Below the pieces are notes generated by a model, which saw nothing but the letters and a program-made list of their open reading frames with translations, was not told where the DNA came from and did no database searches. Below, one piece after another: positions 24,794-34,219 of a stretch of DNA of 64,000 nt (position 1 is its first letter; each line of letters starts with the position of its first letter). This stretch comes from Micromonospora sp. 15K316 (GTDB lineage Bacteria; Actinomycetota; Actinomycetes; Mycobacteriales; Micromonosporaceae). The stretch covers positions 16,880-80,879 of the forward strand of contig NZ_SMKG01000007.1 in NCBI RefSeq assembly GCF_004348525.1. Reading direction: 5' to 3'. The position numbers and the translations under genes are program-made.

Positions 24794-26263
24794 CTACGAC
24801 TCGATCTTCGTCAGTCGCAGCGCCAGCTCGGGGCAGACCTTCACCGCCTTCGTGGCACCCTCCCGCAGCCAGGTCGGCACCGGCGTCGGGGGGAAGGCCG
24901 GGTAGCCGTTGGCGTCCAACCGGATGAAGTCCGGCACCACGTGTGCGCAGAGCCCGTGCCCGTCGCAGCGGGACCAGTCGAGGATCAGCTTCTGCGGGGC
25001 CGGGTCGGGCGCACCCGGTAGGCCCATCACACCCTTCACCCGCCGGCCGCACCCCTCACCGGCCGCGTGCAGCCGCAGGTCGTCGACGAAGACCTCGACC
25101 GCGGAGAGCGCGAAGCGGGCCGTACCGTCGGGGTGGCTGCACGCCCCCCGCCCCTTCACCTCGCCGGCGGCGGCCCGGACGACGTCGGCGGGCTGACTGC
25201 CGGCGACCGCGAGGTCCACCGCCCGGGCCAGGTCGGGCAGGCCCCGCTTGCACGGGCCGCACTGCCCCGCGGACTCTCCGGCCAGGTAGCGCACCACCTG
25301 GGCCGCCTCGCCGAGCGGGCAGGTGTCCGCGCCGAGCGGGATGATGATGCCGGCGCCGAGGGTCCCGCCGACCGCGGCGAGGCCCTTGCGCGAGATCTCC
25401 GCGCGGTCCGCCGCCTCCGCCGTGATCCACTTTCCGTGGTAGCCGCCGGTCAGGATGCCCACCCCGTCGGGCACCTCGCAGAGGTCGAGGATGTCCCGCA
25501 GCGGAGTGCCGACCGCGCACTCGACCACCGCCGGTCGGGCGGCCGCGCCGGTGACCGTGAGCAGCACGGTGCCGGGCTCGTCGTCGGTGCCGAGGGAGGC
25601 GTACTCGTACGGTCCGAGCCGGGCGGCGACGGCGAGTTGGGCGTACGTCTCCGCGTTGGAGAGCAGAGTCGGCAGCCCGTTCACCCCGGAGTCGCTGGAG
25701 CGCTTCTTGGTCCCCGGCGGGATGTGCGGCAGCCCGTTGATGCCGTTGACCAGCGCCCCACCCTCACCGCTGATGAACCGGTGCGGAACGGTGACGACGC
25801 TCGTGGGTACGGGCATCCGCCGCTCGGCCAGCGCCTCCAACAGCGAGCCGCGGCCCACCCCGTCGTCGGCGACGCCGAGCACGATCTCCTCGGCGTCCAG
25901 CGCGTACGCGGCCAGCGCCGCGCCGTCGAGGATGAGGTGCGGGGCCCGGGTGAGCAGCACCTTGTCCTTCCAGCTGGCCGGTTCCCCCTCGGTGGCGTTC
26001 ACCACCACCACGGCGCCGAGGTCCTGCCGTTCGCAGGATTCGAGCACCGCACGCAGCTTGCGGGCGAACGGGAAACCGGCGCCGCCCTTGCCCTTGAGCT
26101 GGATCCCTTCGGCGAGCCGCAGCAGGCCCGCCGCCTCCAGCGGGCCGAGGAGCCCGTGCACCTCCTCGTGCGCGGCGTGATCGAGCCGACCGAACTCGGC
26201 GAAGCCCGCGGTCAGCCGTGGTTCGCCGACACAGGCCACCGGAGGCACTGTCGTCCGCATCAC
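24794..26263 (-). CDS. NuoF-like FMN/NAD oxidoreductase fused to a ferredoxin
   Basis: A 489-aa protein. It carries the FMN-binding Gly-rich loop (KGKGGAGFPFARKL), the NADH-binding TEGEP...KDKVLL block, the SLBB-like middle (VECAVGTPLRDILDLCEVPDG) and a 4Fe-4S site (ESAGQCGPCKRG...ACSHPDG), all as in complex I NuoF. A C-terminal ferredoxin of about 60 residues (SRCDGHGLCAHVVPDFIRL, AVKVCPELAL) has three of the Cys for a 3Fe-4S or 4Fe-4S centre. It should pass electrons from NADH to the ferredoxin. The first four bases overlap the membrane reductase gene upstream, so both form one unit. Confidence 0.85.
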   Translation of the reverse strand: MMRTTVPPVACVGEPRLTAGFAEFGRLDHAAHEEVHGLLGPLEAAGLLRLAEGIQLKGKGGAGFPFARKLRAVLESCERQDLGAVVVVNATEGEPASWKDKVLLTRAPHLILDGAALAAYALDAEEIVLGVADDGVGRGSLLEALAERRMPVPTSVVTVPHRFISGEGGALVNGINGLPHIPPGTKKRSSDSGVNGLPTLLSNAETYAQLAVAARLGPYEYASLGTDDEPGTVLLTVTGAAARPAVVECAVGTPLRDILDLCEVPDGVGILTGGYHGKWITAEAADRAEISRKGLAAVGGTLGAGIIIPLGADTCPLGEAAQVVRYLAGESAGQCGPCKRGLPDLARAVDLAVAGSQPADVVRAAAGEVKGRGACSHPDGTARFALSAVEVFVDDLRLHAAGEGCGRRVKGVMGLPGAPDPAPQKLILDWSRCDGHGLCAHVVPDFIRLDANGYPAFPPTPVPTWLREGATKAVKVCPELALRLTKIES

Positions 26264-27819
26264 CTGGCCTCACCCCGCAGTCCGGCCCAGTACGCGCCGT
26301 CCACCGCCTCGGCGTTCGCGCGGCGGCGGCGACTCGCCCGGCCCTCGCCGGCCGCCCGCCGGGCCCGCCGGGACGCGAGGTCGACCAGGGTGGGGGTGTC
26401 GTCGATCGGCGCCTCCTCGGGCACGTACCGGGTCGGCGGCCGCCAGTAGTCGGGCTCCTCCGGCACGTCGTCCTCGGCGCTGTGCCGCCCGCCGCCACTC
26501 GTCGGCTGCGCGGAGACCGGCTCGGCGGAGAGGCGTTCGGCCGCCTCCCAGCGGCGCGGGCTGGTCCACGGCTCCTCCGGCTCGTCGACGCGGCGAGCGG
26601 GCACCGGGATCCGGGCGGCGGTATCGGACTCGTCGTGGTCGTCGAGGTCCCGGCGCGGCCCGGCCGATGCCGACACCCGGCCGGTCCGCTCCGGCTCCGC
26701 CGCGCGACGCCGCCGCGACCGGCGCGCCACCGGCGCCACCTCCTCGCCGCGCGAGCCTCGTCCCGCCGGCTCGAACTCCTCGTCCCGCGATCGGCGCGAC
26801 GCGGGCTCGCCCCCCTCGGCGCGGTACCGCGCCGACCGCCGGGTCGGCTCCTCGTCCCGCCGACGGCCACGCGGTCGGGTCCGCTCGCCGGCGGCGGCCG
26901 GCTCGGGCACCACCGGCACGGCGAACCGGTCGGCGCCCCGGCGCGTGGACGGCACGGACATCTCGGCGGTGGCCTGCGCCCACTCTGCCTCGCGGCGCTG
27001 CCGGGCGGCCTCGGCGGCCCGCCGGGCCTCGCCGCGGCGGCCGAGGCCGAGCACGGGCCGGCGCCCCTCCTCCACGGGCCGGCCGGCGAGGGCCTTGTTC
27101 CTCGCGGCGGCCTGGTTCTGCTCCCGGCTGCGCCGCCCCAGCGTCACGGAGAGGCGGACGAGCAGCGCCATCACCACCAGCAGCACGCAGGCGAGGTAGC
27201 TCAGCGTCACCCACGGCTTGGCCGCGCGGCCGGCGTTGAGGCCGTGCACCAGGGCGAACGGCCAGGAGGCGTACGCCAACGAGTGCAGCGCCCGCCACAA
27301 CCACTTCGGACCGACGTTGGCGAAGCGGGCCCGGATGACGCCTGTCCAGAGCACCGCCACCATCAGCAGCGCGGCGACCGTGCCGAGCCCCACGTAGAGC
27401 CCGGCGCCGGAGACGAACGGCACCACCGCGTCGGTGCTCGCGGCCCGGCCGGTGGCGATCTTGGTCAGCACGTGGAGGCCGAGGCCGGCGACGCCGAGGA
27501 CGCCGGTGGCCCGGTGCGCGGACTGCAGCAGCACCCGGTGCCGGATCAGCAGGACCAGCCGGTCGGTGGCGAGCAGGCCCAGCATCACGGTGAGGCTGAG
27601 CGCGACGAGGGTCACCACCCCGGCGAAGAACTCGGTGAAGAAGAAGCCGTAGGCGTACGCCCGCTGGCCGGCGCCGGTGAGCATCACCGCCGCCCAGAGC
27701 GCCGCGAGGGTGGAGACGATCAGTACGGTCATCGCGGACCCGGACGAGACGCGCACGCCCCGGCTGCTGGTGCTGGTCCGGACGGCCGTCGCCCTCTGCT
27801 TCTGCTTGACCCGGGCCAT
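26260..27819 (-). CDS. Ferric-reductase-like heme b membrane protein with Arg-rich tail
   Basis: A 519-aa protein. Five to six membrane helices include two bis-His pairs (HRATGVLGVAGLGLHV, HSLAYASWPFALVHGL) typical of ferric reductase-like/NOX heme b domains. The C-terminal 280 residues are disordered, rich in Arg/Glu/Pro (SRRSRDEEFEPAGRGSRG) and face the cytosol. Translation starts at ATG 27819, with GAGGAG just upstream; the GTG at 27873 is rejected. The NuoF-ferredoxin gene overlaps its end, so the pair probably forms a chain NADH to FMN to iron-sulfur to ferredoxin to heme b, to an extracytoplasmic acceptor. Confidence 0.85.
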   Translation of the reverse strand: MARVKQKQRATAVRTSTSSRGVRVSSGSAMTVLIVSTLAALWAAVMLTGAGQRAYAYGFFFTEFFAGVVTLVALSLTVMLGLLATDRLVLLIRHRVLLQSAHRATGVLGVAGLGLHVLTKIATGRAASTDAVVPFVSGAGLYVGLGTVAALLMVAVLWTGVIRARFANVGPKWLWRALHSLAYASWPFALVHGLNAGRAAKPWVTLSYLACVLLVVMALLVRLSVTLGRRSREQNQAAARNKALAGRPVEEGRRPVLGLGRRGEARRAAEAARQRREAEWAQATAEMSVPSTRRGADRFAVPVVPEPAAAGERTRPRGRRRDEEPTRRSARYRAEGGEPASRRSRDEEFEPAGRGSRGEEVAPVARRSRRRRAAEPERTGRVSASAGPRRDLDDHDESDTAARIPVPARRVDEPEEPWTSPRRWEAAERLSAEPVSAQPTSGGGRHSAEDDVPEEPDYWRPPTRYVPEEAPIDDTPTLVDLASRRARRAAGEGRASRRRRANAEAVDGAYWAGLRGEAR

Positions 27820-28061
27820 CTGCTCCTCGATCGTCCCACGGCGGCGGACCGCCGGCCGGCTGCACTCCGCCATCGAGTACGGATCGACGAGGCGGCCGGA
27901 TCACCGCCGCCGGAGAAATTTCCCGCCGGATCGAACCGGCGAGCGGGATCACGCGTGCGCCGCCGGCCGAGCCGGTACATAGGAAGCGTCCCGACGGGGA
28001 GTATCGGCTGTTTTGGCGTTATTCGACCCACTGGGGCGTTGGACCCTCGTACAGTGATTTC

Positions 28062-28970
28062 GTGCCGTTTGACGGAATGAAATCGCCCGGACGTCGGGGC
28101 TGGATCGCCGCCGGTGTCGGCGTACCGGCACTGCTCGTCACCGCGCTGCTCACCGGCCTGGCGCTGACCCCCGGTACGGAACCGGTGGCCAACCGGGCCG
28201 CCCCCGTCACCGTGCCGACGCCGAGCGAGGTCGACCAGAGCCCCGAGGAGAGCGTGCTCCCCGCCGCGCCGGCTCCGCCCGGCCTGCCGGTGGTGACGTA
28301 CGACCCCGCACCGGGCGGGTTCCCGGCCGACCCGGCCACCATGGACACCACACCGCTCACCGAGGGGTTGCACCCCACCCGGAAGATCGCCGCGTACGAC
28401 GCGCCCGGCGGCCGACCGCTCGCGTTCCTCGCTCCCACCATCAACGGCGTCGAGGTGACCATGCCGATCGCCGACCGGCGGTCGGGGTGGACGGCTGTCC
28501 TGCTCCCCTCGGCCAACCGGACGCTCGCCTGGCTCCCACCCGGTGGGTACACGGTCGTCCCGCTGCGGGACCAGATCGTGGTGGAGCGTCGCGTGCACCG
28601 GCTCACCTGGTACCGGGCCGGCAAGGCGGTACGCACCTGGGAAGTCAGCCTCGGCCAGCGTGGGCAGGAGACGCCGCTCGGCCGCACCTTCATCCTCGGT
28701 CGCACCCCGCCCCCGGAGGACGTGTACGGCGGCGTCGACATCTACGCCCTCGGCTCGATCCCCGACGACCTGGACGCGGTCCCGGCCGGCCTGCGTGGCG
28801 CGCACATCGGCGTGCACACCTGGTACCACGACGGCGAGCTGGGCGAGAACACCACCAACGGGTGCATCCGGCTCACCCGCAGCGGCCAGCGCGAGCTGCT
28901 CGCCGAGGTACGCCCGGGCAGCAGCGTGGTGGTGGTCGAGGAGCTGCCCACCCCACCGCCGACCGCGTGA
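28062..28970 (+). CDS. L,D-transpeptidase (YkuD family)
   Basis: A 302-aa protein. One N-terminal membrane helix (ALLVTALLTGLAL) anchors it. The C-terminal catalytic domain has the L,D-transpeptidase signature: HIGVHTWY with catalytic His and TTNGCIRLT with nucleophile Cys268. These enzymes make 3-3 crosslinks in peptidoglycan or attach lipoproteins to the wall, on the outer face of the membrane. GTG at 28062 lies six bases after TACAGT (28050-28055), so it is leaderless. The Pro-rich stretch at about 65-85 is a wall-spanning linker. Confidence 0.9.
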   Translation: MPFDGMKSPGRRGWIAAGVGVPALLVTALLTGLALTPGTEPVANRAAPVTVPTPSEVDQSPEESVLPAAPAPPGLPVVTYDPAPGGFPADPATMDTTPLTEGLHPTRKIAAYDAPGGRPLAFLAPTINGVEVTMPIADRRSGWTAVLLPSANRTLAWLPPGGYTVVPLRDQIVVERRVHRLTWYRAGKAVRTWEVSLGQRGQETPLGRTFILGRTPPPEDVYGGVDIYALGSIPDDLDAVPAGLRGAHIGVHTWYHDGELGENTTNGCIRLTRSGQRELLAEVRPGSSVVVVEELPTPPPTA

Positions 28971-29046
28971 GCCGGACGCCGGCCCGGCATCCGCCCACCA
29001 CCTGACCCGGCGGCCGCCGGGGGCGCGGGCCTCGACCGGTCCCGCC

Positions 29047-29670
29047 TCACTCGCCGAGCAGCCAGCCGTTCTGCTCCGCGATGCGGACCGCCTCGGCCCG
29101 GTTCCGGGCGCCGGTCTTGCCGATGGCCGCCGAGAGGTGGTTGCGTACCGTCCCCTCGGACAGGTGCAGCGCGGCGGCGAGGTCCGCCACCGTCCCACCG
29201 TCCCGCGCCGCCCGCAGCACGCCGGTCTCCCGGTCGGTGAGCGGGCTCGCCCCGGTGGCCAGCGTCTCCGCCGCCAGCGTCGGATCGACCACCCGCAGCC
29301 CGGCGTGCACCCGGCGGACCGCCTCGGCGAGCTGGCGCGCCGGGGTGTCCTTGACCACGAAGCCGTTCGCGCCGGCCTCCATGGCCCGGCGCAGGTAGCC
29401 GGGTCGGCCGAAGGTCGTCACCACCAGCACCCGGCAGCTCGGCAGCGCCGCCCGCAGCGCCGCGGTCGCGGCGATCCCGTCCAGCCCGGGCATCTCCACG
29501 TCGAGCAGCGCCACGTCCGGGCCGGTCCGCAGCGCCTCGCGAACCACCTCGTCGCCCCGCCCGACCTCGGCCACCACTGTCAGGTCCGGTTCGAGGGAGA
29601 GCAGCGCCGCCAGCGCGCCCCGGACCAGCGCCTGGTCGTCGGCGAGCAGCAGCTTGATCGGCTCGGTCAC
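29047..29670 (-). CDS. NarL/FixJ-type response regulator
   Basis: A 207-aa protein. The receiver domain has DDQ at 11-13, phosphoacceptor Asp57 in ALLDVEMPG and Lys in VVKDTPARQL. The C-terminal LuxR HTH is LTDRETGVLRAARDGGTVADLAAALHLSEGTVRNHLSAAIGKTGARNRAEA. The GTG/ATG start overlaps the kinase stop by four bases, so it is co-translated. Resembles DesR/LiaR regulators, which act with the exporter operon just upstream; autoregulation is likely. Confidence 0.93.
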   Translation of the reverse strand: MTEPIKLLLADDQALVRGALAALLSLEPDLTVVAEVGRGDEVVREALRTGPDVALLDVEMPGLDGIAATAALRAALPSCRVLVVTTFGRPGYLRRAMEAGANGFVVKDTPARQLAEAVRRVHAGLRVVDPTLAAETLATGASPLTDRETGVLRAARDGGTVADLAAALHLSEGTVRNHLSAAIGKTGARNRAEAVRIAEQNGWLLGE

Positions 29671-30800
29671 CGGGCGGCCCCCGGCAGGTCGACCCGGAGC
29701 ACGAACCCGCGCCCCGGCGGGCGACGGCCGACGCTCACCGTCGCGTCGAGCCGTTGGGCCCGCTCCCGCAGCCCGACCAGGCCGTGCCCGGCCGCCGCGG
29801 GCTCCGACGTCGGTCCGCGGCCGTCGTCACTGATCTCCACCGCGTCCGGGCCGACCCGGATCACGCAGTGGCGCGCCCCGCTGTGCCGCACCACGTTCGT
29901 CACCCCTTCCCGTACCGCCCAGCCGAAGAGCTGGTCCCGCTCGGCCGGCAACTCCGGCAGCTCGGCCGGCAGGTCGGCCGCGATGCCCGCGGCGGTCAGC
30001 GCCGACCGGGCGCCCGCCACCTCGTCGGCCAGCCGTACGCCCCGGTACGCCCCGACGGTCCGCCGTACGTCGGCCAGCGCGGCCCGGGCCAGCTGCTCCA
30101 CCTCGGCGATCTCCGCCGCCGCCCGGGGCGGGTCCACCTCCACCAGGCGCCCGGCCAACTCGGCCTTGATGGCGACCACGGTGAGCGAGTGCCCGAGGAT
30201 GTCGTGCAGGTCCCGCGCGGTCCGGGCCCGCTCCTCGGCGACCGCCAGGCGGCTGATCTCCTGCTGCGCCGCCCGGAGCTCGCCGTTGCGCTGCGCCAGC
30301 GCGGCCACGCCGAACATGGCGAACGAGGCGAGCAGCACGGCGAAGAAGACGCCGCTCACCCCCGACCAGCCGGGCACCAGGTAGCCCGCCACCACCGGTG
30401 TGAGCGCGGCGAGCACCACGACGACCAGCGCCCACACCCCGGGGAGCAGGAAGACCGCGCCCGTGGCCACGAAGACGAGCGTGGTCATCCAGTCCGCGCC
30501 GGTGCCGGGGCTGCCGGCCAGGCCGAGGGCGAGCAGCCCCAGCAGCAGGGCCGCGGCCCGGCCCCGCGGGATCGGCCGGGCCGTCTGCCGGTGCGCCCGG
30601 GCCCACTCGAAGAGCAGCACGTACGCCACGCCGAAGGCGGCCAGCGAGCCGATCCCGAGCCACCTGCGCCAGGGCTCGGTCTGCGCCAGGGCGGTGCCCA
30701 GCGGCACGTTGAGGAAGAAGAGCCAGACCGCGGCGAGCAACCAGCCGGTGAGCCGCCACATGCGACTCCCCGGCTGGCGCCGACCCGTCGACACGTCCAT
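29667..30800 (-). CDS. DesK/LiaS-type sensor histidine kinase
   Basis: A 377-aa protein. Four to five N-terminal membrane helices span residues 14-170, then a HisKA_3 helix with phospho-His199 (DLHDILGHSLTVV) and a GHKL ATPase domain (ISDDGRGPTSE, GHGLVGLRERAQRL). The DLHD type pairs with NarL-type regulators. The ATG at 30800 lies seven bases after a TAGCGT box and is thought to be leaderless. It lies between the ABC exporter genes and the response regulator, so it probably senses a membrane or antibiotic signal and controls the exporter. Confidence 0.9.
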   Translation of the reverse strand: MDVSTGRRQPGSRMWRLTGWLLAAVWLFFLNVPLGTALAQTEPWRRWLGIGSLAAFGVAYVLLFEWARAHRQTARPIPRGRAAALLLGLLALGLAGSPGTGADWMTTLVFVATGAVFLLPGVWALVVVVLAALTPVVAGYLVPGWSGVSGVFFAVLLASFAMFGVAALAQRNGELRAAQQEISRLAVAEERARTARDLHDILGHSLTVVAIKAELAGRLVEVDPPRAAAEIAEVEQLARAALADVRRTVGAYRGVRLADEVAGARSALTAAGIAADLPAELPELPAERDQLFGWAVREGVTNVVRHSGARHCVIRVGPDAVEISDDGRGPTSEPAAAGHGLVGLRERAQRLDATVSVGRRPPGRGFVLRVDLPGAAR

Positions 30801-30828
30801 CGCGTCCACGCTATCGGTCGGTTCCCGG

Positions 30829-31632
30829 TCAGACCCGTGCGGTGTCCCGGCGGAACAGCCGGGTCGCGCCGAGCGCGAAGAGGACCGTCCAGACGACCAG
30901 GTTCGCCAGCGCGGCGACGCTCACCCCGTCGCCGGTCAGCGGGGCGCGGGCGATCTCGCCGACGCCGTACACCGGGGTGAACCGGGCGACGTCCCGCAGC
31001 ACGTCGGGCAGCACGTCGAGCGGGACGAAGAGCCCGCCGAACATCGCCAGCACGGCGAGGATCGGGCCGATGAACTGCATGACGTTCTCCGCCGGGAAGA
31101 GGTAGCCGACGAAGAGGCCGAAGGCGGCGAAGACCAGCGAACCGAGCCACGCCCCGAGACCTGTCGAGAGCCAGACGTCGGCGGGCAGCCGTACGCCGGT
31201 CGCGGCGCCGACGGCGAACTCGACGCAGACCGCGATCAGGCCGAGGACCATCGCGGTGACGGCCTTGATCGCGACGTACGCGGCGGGGCGCAGCGGGGTG
31301 AGCCGCAGCTGCCGGCTCCAGCCCAGCGCCCGCTCGGTGGCGACCGCGGCGCCGATGCTGGTGGTGGCGACCATGGCGGCGTAGACGGCCAGGCTGACCA
31401 TGATGTACGCGGTCACCGCGCGGCCGTTGGGGAGCTGCTGCCCCCGCTGCGGCAGGCCGAAGATGAGGAAGAAGACCGCCGGCATGATCAGGGTGAACGC
31501 GAGGGTGCGGCGGTTGCGAAGCACCCGGCGCAGCTCGATGCCGAGCACGGCCGGGGAGAACCCGCCCAGCGCGGGGGGCCGCCGGTCGGGCGCGACGCGG
31601 TCGGTGGTGGGGACGCTCAGCGAGGTGGTCAT
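30829..31632 (-). CDS. ABC-2-type transporter permease
   Basis: A 267-aa protein with six membrane segments (TLAFTLIMPAVFFLIFGL, VSLAVYAAMVATTSIGAAVA, VTAMVLGLIAVCVEFAVGAA, WLGSLVFAAFGLFVGYLF, FIGPILAVLAMFGGLFVPL, LVVWTVLFALGATRLF), as in DrrB-type permeases. It forms an exporter with the ATPase encoded two bases upstream. It likely exports a drug or lipid. The three-gene order ABC ATPase, permease, kinase, regulator forms one operon. Confidence 0.92.
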   Translation of the reverse strand: MTTSLSVPTTDRVAPDRRPPALGGFSPAVLGIELRRVLRNRRTLAFTLIMPAVFFLIFGLPQRGQQLPNGRAVTAYIMVSLAVYAAMVATTSIGAAVATERALGWSRQLRLTPLRPAAYVAIKAVTAMVLGLIAVCVEFAVGAATGVRLPADVWLSTGLGAWLGSLVFAAFGLFVGYLFPAENVMQFIGPILAVLAMFGGLFVPLDVLPDVLRDVARFTPVYGVGEIARAPLTGDGVSVAALANLVVWTVLFALGATRLFRRDTARV

Positions 31633-31634
31633 CG

Positions 31635-32534
31635 TCAGGCTCCGGCGTGGTCGGTGGTGAGGGCGAGGAAGGCGTCTTCGAGGTTGCGGGAGGTGATCTC
31701 CACGTCCCGGGCCGCGGTCCGGGTGAGCAGGTGCCGGGCGACCAGGTCGGAGTCGGCGGTACGCACGAGCACGCTGTCGCCGCGCACCTCCACCGCGTCG
31801 ACGCCGGGGAGCGCGGCGAGCGCGGCCTGGTCGGCGCCGGGGAGGGTGGCCCGGACGAGCCGGCCGGCGGCCAGGTTCTTGATCTCGGCGGTGGTGCCGT
31901 CGGCCACGATCCGCCCCTGCCGGACGAGCACGATCCGGTCGGCGTACGCGTCGGCCTCGTCGAGGTAGTGGGTGGCGAAGATGACGGTCCGTCCGGACCG
32001 GGCGTCACGCCGCAGCGCCTGCCAGAACTCGCGCCGCCCCTCGACGTCCATCCCGGTGGTCGGCTCGTCGAGCACCATCAGGTCCGGGTCGGGCAGCAGG
32101 GCGAGGGCGAAGCGGAGTCGCTGCTGCTGGCCGCCGGAGCACTTGCCCACCACCCGGTCGGCGATGCCGGTGATCCCGGCCCGATCCAGCACCTCCTCGG
32201 CGGGGCGGCTGTGCCGGTAGAGGTTGGCGGTCAGCCGTACCGTCTCGCCGACGGTCAGGTCCTTGAGCAGACCGCCGGTCTGCAGCACCGCGGCGACCCG
32301 GCCGCGCGCCACCGCGTCCGCCGGGTCGCCGCCGAGGATGCGGACCGAGCCGGCGTCCGCGCGGGCCAGGCCGAGCAGCATGTCGATGGTGGTGGTCTTG
32401 CCGGCGCCGTTCGGGCCGAGGAAGGCGACCACCTCGCCGGGCTCCACCCGCAGGCTCAGCCCGTCGACTGCGGTGACCGCGCCGAAGGTCTTGGTGAGGC
32501 CGCTCAGCTCCACGGCCGGTTGCGTGCTCGTCAT
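31635..32534 (-). CDS. ABC transporter ATP-binding protein (DrrA type)
   Basis: A 299-aa protein. Walker A LGPNGAGKTTTIDMLLGL, signature CSGGQQQRL, Walker B LMVLDEPTTGMD and switch His in IFATHYLDEADAYADR are intact. The C-terminal 80 residues (RLVRATLPGADQAALAALPGVD) are typical of DrrA/ABC-2 exporters. Powers the adjacent permease. The start at 32534 (second ATG) is chosen; an ATG at 32543 is also possible. Confidence 0.92.
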   Translation of the reverse strand: MTSTQPAVELSGLTKTFGAVTAVDGLSLRVEPGEVVAFLGPNGAGKTTTIDMLLGLARADAGSVRILGGDPADAVARGRVAAVLQTGGLLKDLTVGETVRLTANLYRHSRPAEEVLDRAGITGIADRVVGKCSGGQQQRLRFALALLPDPDLMVLDEPTTGMDVEGRREFWQALRRDARSGRTVIFATHYLDEADAYADRIVLVRQGRIVADGTTAEIKNLAAGRLVRATLPGADQAALAALPGVDAVEVRGDSVLVRTADSDLVARHLLTRTAARDVEITSRNLEDAFLALTTDHAGA

Positions 32535-32607
32535 GGCAATCATGCTCGTGCGCCGCGGCGCTTCGCACCCCGAGCGCCCGTCACGTTCCCACCGTGACAT
32601 TTGTCAG

Positions 32608-32635
32608 GGGCGGGGGCGGTGGTGCGCCCCCGCCC
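32608..32635 (-). terminator. Hairpin terminator after MFS gene
   Basis: An 11-bp stem (32608-32618 with 32625-32635) with a six-base loop lies after the stop of the leftward MFS gene. Confidence 0.6.
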
Positions 32636-32641
32636 GGTGAG

Positions 32642-34108
32642 TCAGTGCTGTCCCGGTTCCGGTTCGCGGGCACGCCGGGGCAGCAGGAACGCGGCGATGA
32701 CGGTGCCGGCGAGCAGCGCCGCCTCGAGCCAGAGCGTGGCCCGGACCGCCGAGCCGGCTCCGTCGTCGGAGAACCGGGCGAAGAAGACGGTGCCGAGCAC
32801 CGCCACGCCCAGCGCGCCGCCGAGTTGCTGGACGGCGGTGAGCGTGCCCGAGGCCGAACCGGTCTCGGCCGGCTCCACTCCGGAGAGCACGATGTCGAAG
32901 AACGGGGCCATCACCAGGCCCATCCCGAACCCGACCACCAGCAGCGCGGGCACCAGCCGCCACGGCGTGACCTCCCCGCCGGCGAGTCGCAGGGTCAGCA
33001 GCATCCCGCCGACGCCGGCCAGCACCACGAGCAGTCCGGCGTGGATGAGCGTCCGGCCCAGCCGCTGGGCCAGGCCGACACCGGCGATCACGAAGGCCGC
33101 CACCATGCCGAGTGCCTGCGGTACGCCGGCCAGCCCGGCCTTCAGCGGCGAGTACCCGAGGCCGAGCTGGAGGTAGAGGCTGAACACCAGCGAGAACCCG
33201 GTGAGCGCGGTGAAGAACGCCAGCCCGGCGACGAGACCACCGCTGAACGCGCGACGGCGGAAGAGCGCCGGCACCACGAGGGGATCGCGGCCGGCGCGCT
33301 GCCGGCGTACCTCGTGACGGGCGAAGACGGCGAAGACGGCGACGGCGGCCACGAGCATCGCGTACATCCAGCCCGGCCAGCCCTGCTCGCGGCCCTGCAC
33401 CAGCGGGTAGACCAGGAGCACCGCGCCGAGCGCGACCAGGCCGACGCCCGGCAGGTCGAGCCGGGAGGCGTGGGCGGGGCGGGACTCCGGCAGGAAGCGC
33501 AGCGCGCCGAGCGTCGCGAGCAGGCCGAGCGGCAGGTTGATCAGGAAGATGGCCCGCCAGCCGGTGCCCCAGAGGTCGGCGTCGACCAGCCATCCCGCGA
33601 GGATCGGGCCGCCGACCGCGGAGATCCCCATGACCGGGCCGAACGCGCCGAACGCGGCGGCCAGCTCCCGGGGCGGGAAGACCTCCTTGATGATGCCGAG
33701 GCCCTGCGGGAGCAGGACCGCGCCGAAGAGCCCCTGCGCGACCCGGGAGGCGACCAGCATTCCGGGCGCGACGGAGACGGCGCAGAGCGCCGAGGCGACG
33801 GTGAAGCCCAGCACCCCGATCAGGAACATCCGGCGCCGGCCGTAGAGGTCGCCCAGCCGCCCGCCGGTGATCAGGCCGATCGCCATGGCGAGCGTGTAGC
33901 CGGCGCCGAGCCACTGGATCAGGCTCGCCGAGCCGCCCAGGTCGGCGCGGATGGCGGGACCGGCGAGGTTGGTGACGAGCACGTCGAGGAGGTCCATGAC
34001 CTCCGCGGCGAGGATGACGGCGAGGGCGAACCAGCGCCAACGGTACGGCCGGGGCTCGGCTGCGGACGGCGGCGCGTCACCCGCCGGCCCGACGGTGACC
34101 TGGGACAT
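32642..34108 (-). CDS. DHA2-family multidrug MFS transporter
   Basis: A 488-aa protein with about 14 membrane helices. MFS motif A is GRLGDLYGRRRMFLIG, and the DHA2 motif C is LAFFTALTGFSLVFSLYLQLG. It resembles EmrB/QacA-type proton antiporters of cationic drugs and dyes. The ATG at 34108 is close to TetR operator sites and the divergent TetR-type gene, so it is probably repressed until drug binds the repressor. A terminator follows at 32608-32635. Confidence 0.93.
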   Translation of the reverse strand: MSQVTVGPAGDAPPSAAEPRPYRWRWFALAVILAAEVMDLLDVLVTNLAGPAIRADLGGSASLIQWLGAGYTLAMAIGLITGGRLGDLYGRRRMFLIGVLGFTVASALCAVSVAPGMLVASRVAQGLFGAVLLPQGLGIIKEVFPPRELAAAFGAFGPVMGISAVGGPILAGWLVDADLWGTGWRAIFLINLPLGLLATLGALRFLPESRPAHASRLDLPGVGLVALGAVLLVYPLVQGREQGWPGWMYAMLVAAVAVFAVFARHEVRRQRAGRDPLVVPALFRRRAFSGGLVAGLAFFTALTGFSLVFSLYLQLGLGYSPLKAGLAGVPQALGMVAAFVIAGVGLAQRLGRTLIHAGLLVVLAGVGGMLLTLRLAGGEVTPWRLVPALLVVGFGMGLVMAPFFDIVLSGVEPAETGSASGTLTAVQQLGGALGVAVLGTVFFARFSDDGAGSAVRATLWLEAALLAGTVIAAFLLPRRAREPEPGQH

Positions 34109-34138
34109 CAGAACTCCTTGAAACCGATGAGCGAACGC

Positions 34139-34172
34139 TGTTCGTTAACGAACACTGTTCTAACAGCGAACA
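34139..34172. promoter_or_regulatory. Tandem TetR operator sites
   Basis: A perfect 16-bp palindrome (TGTTCGTTAACGAACA, 34139-34154) is directly followed by a second dyad (TGTTC-N7-GAACA, 34156-34172). Both lie between the divergent MFS (34108) and TetR (34220) genes. TACGAT at 34188-34193 is the likely -10 of the regulator. Binding here would shut both directions. Confidence 0.75.
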
Positions 34173-34219
34173 CGGTTCTCCGGCAAGTACGATGTCGGGG
34201 TCCCGATCCGGAGGTGACC

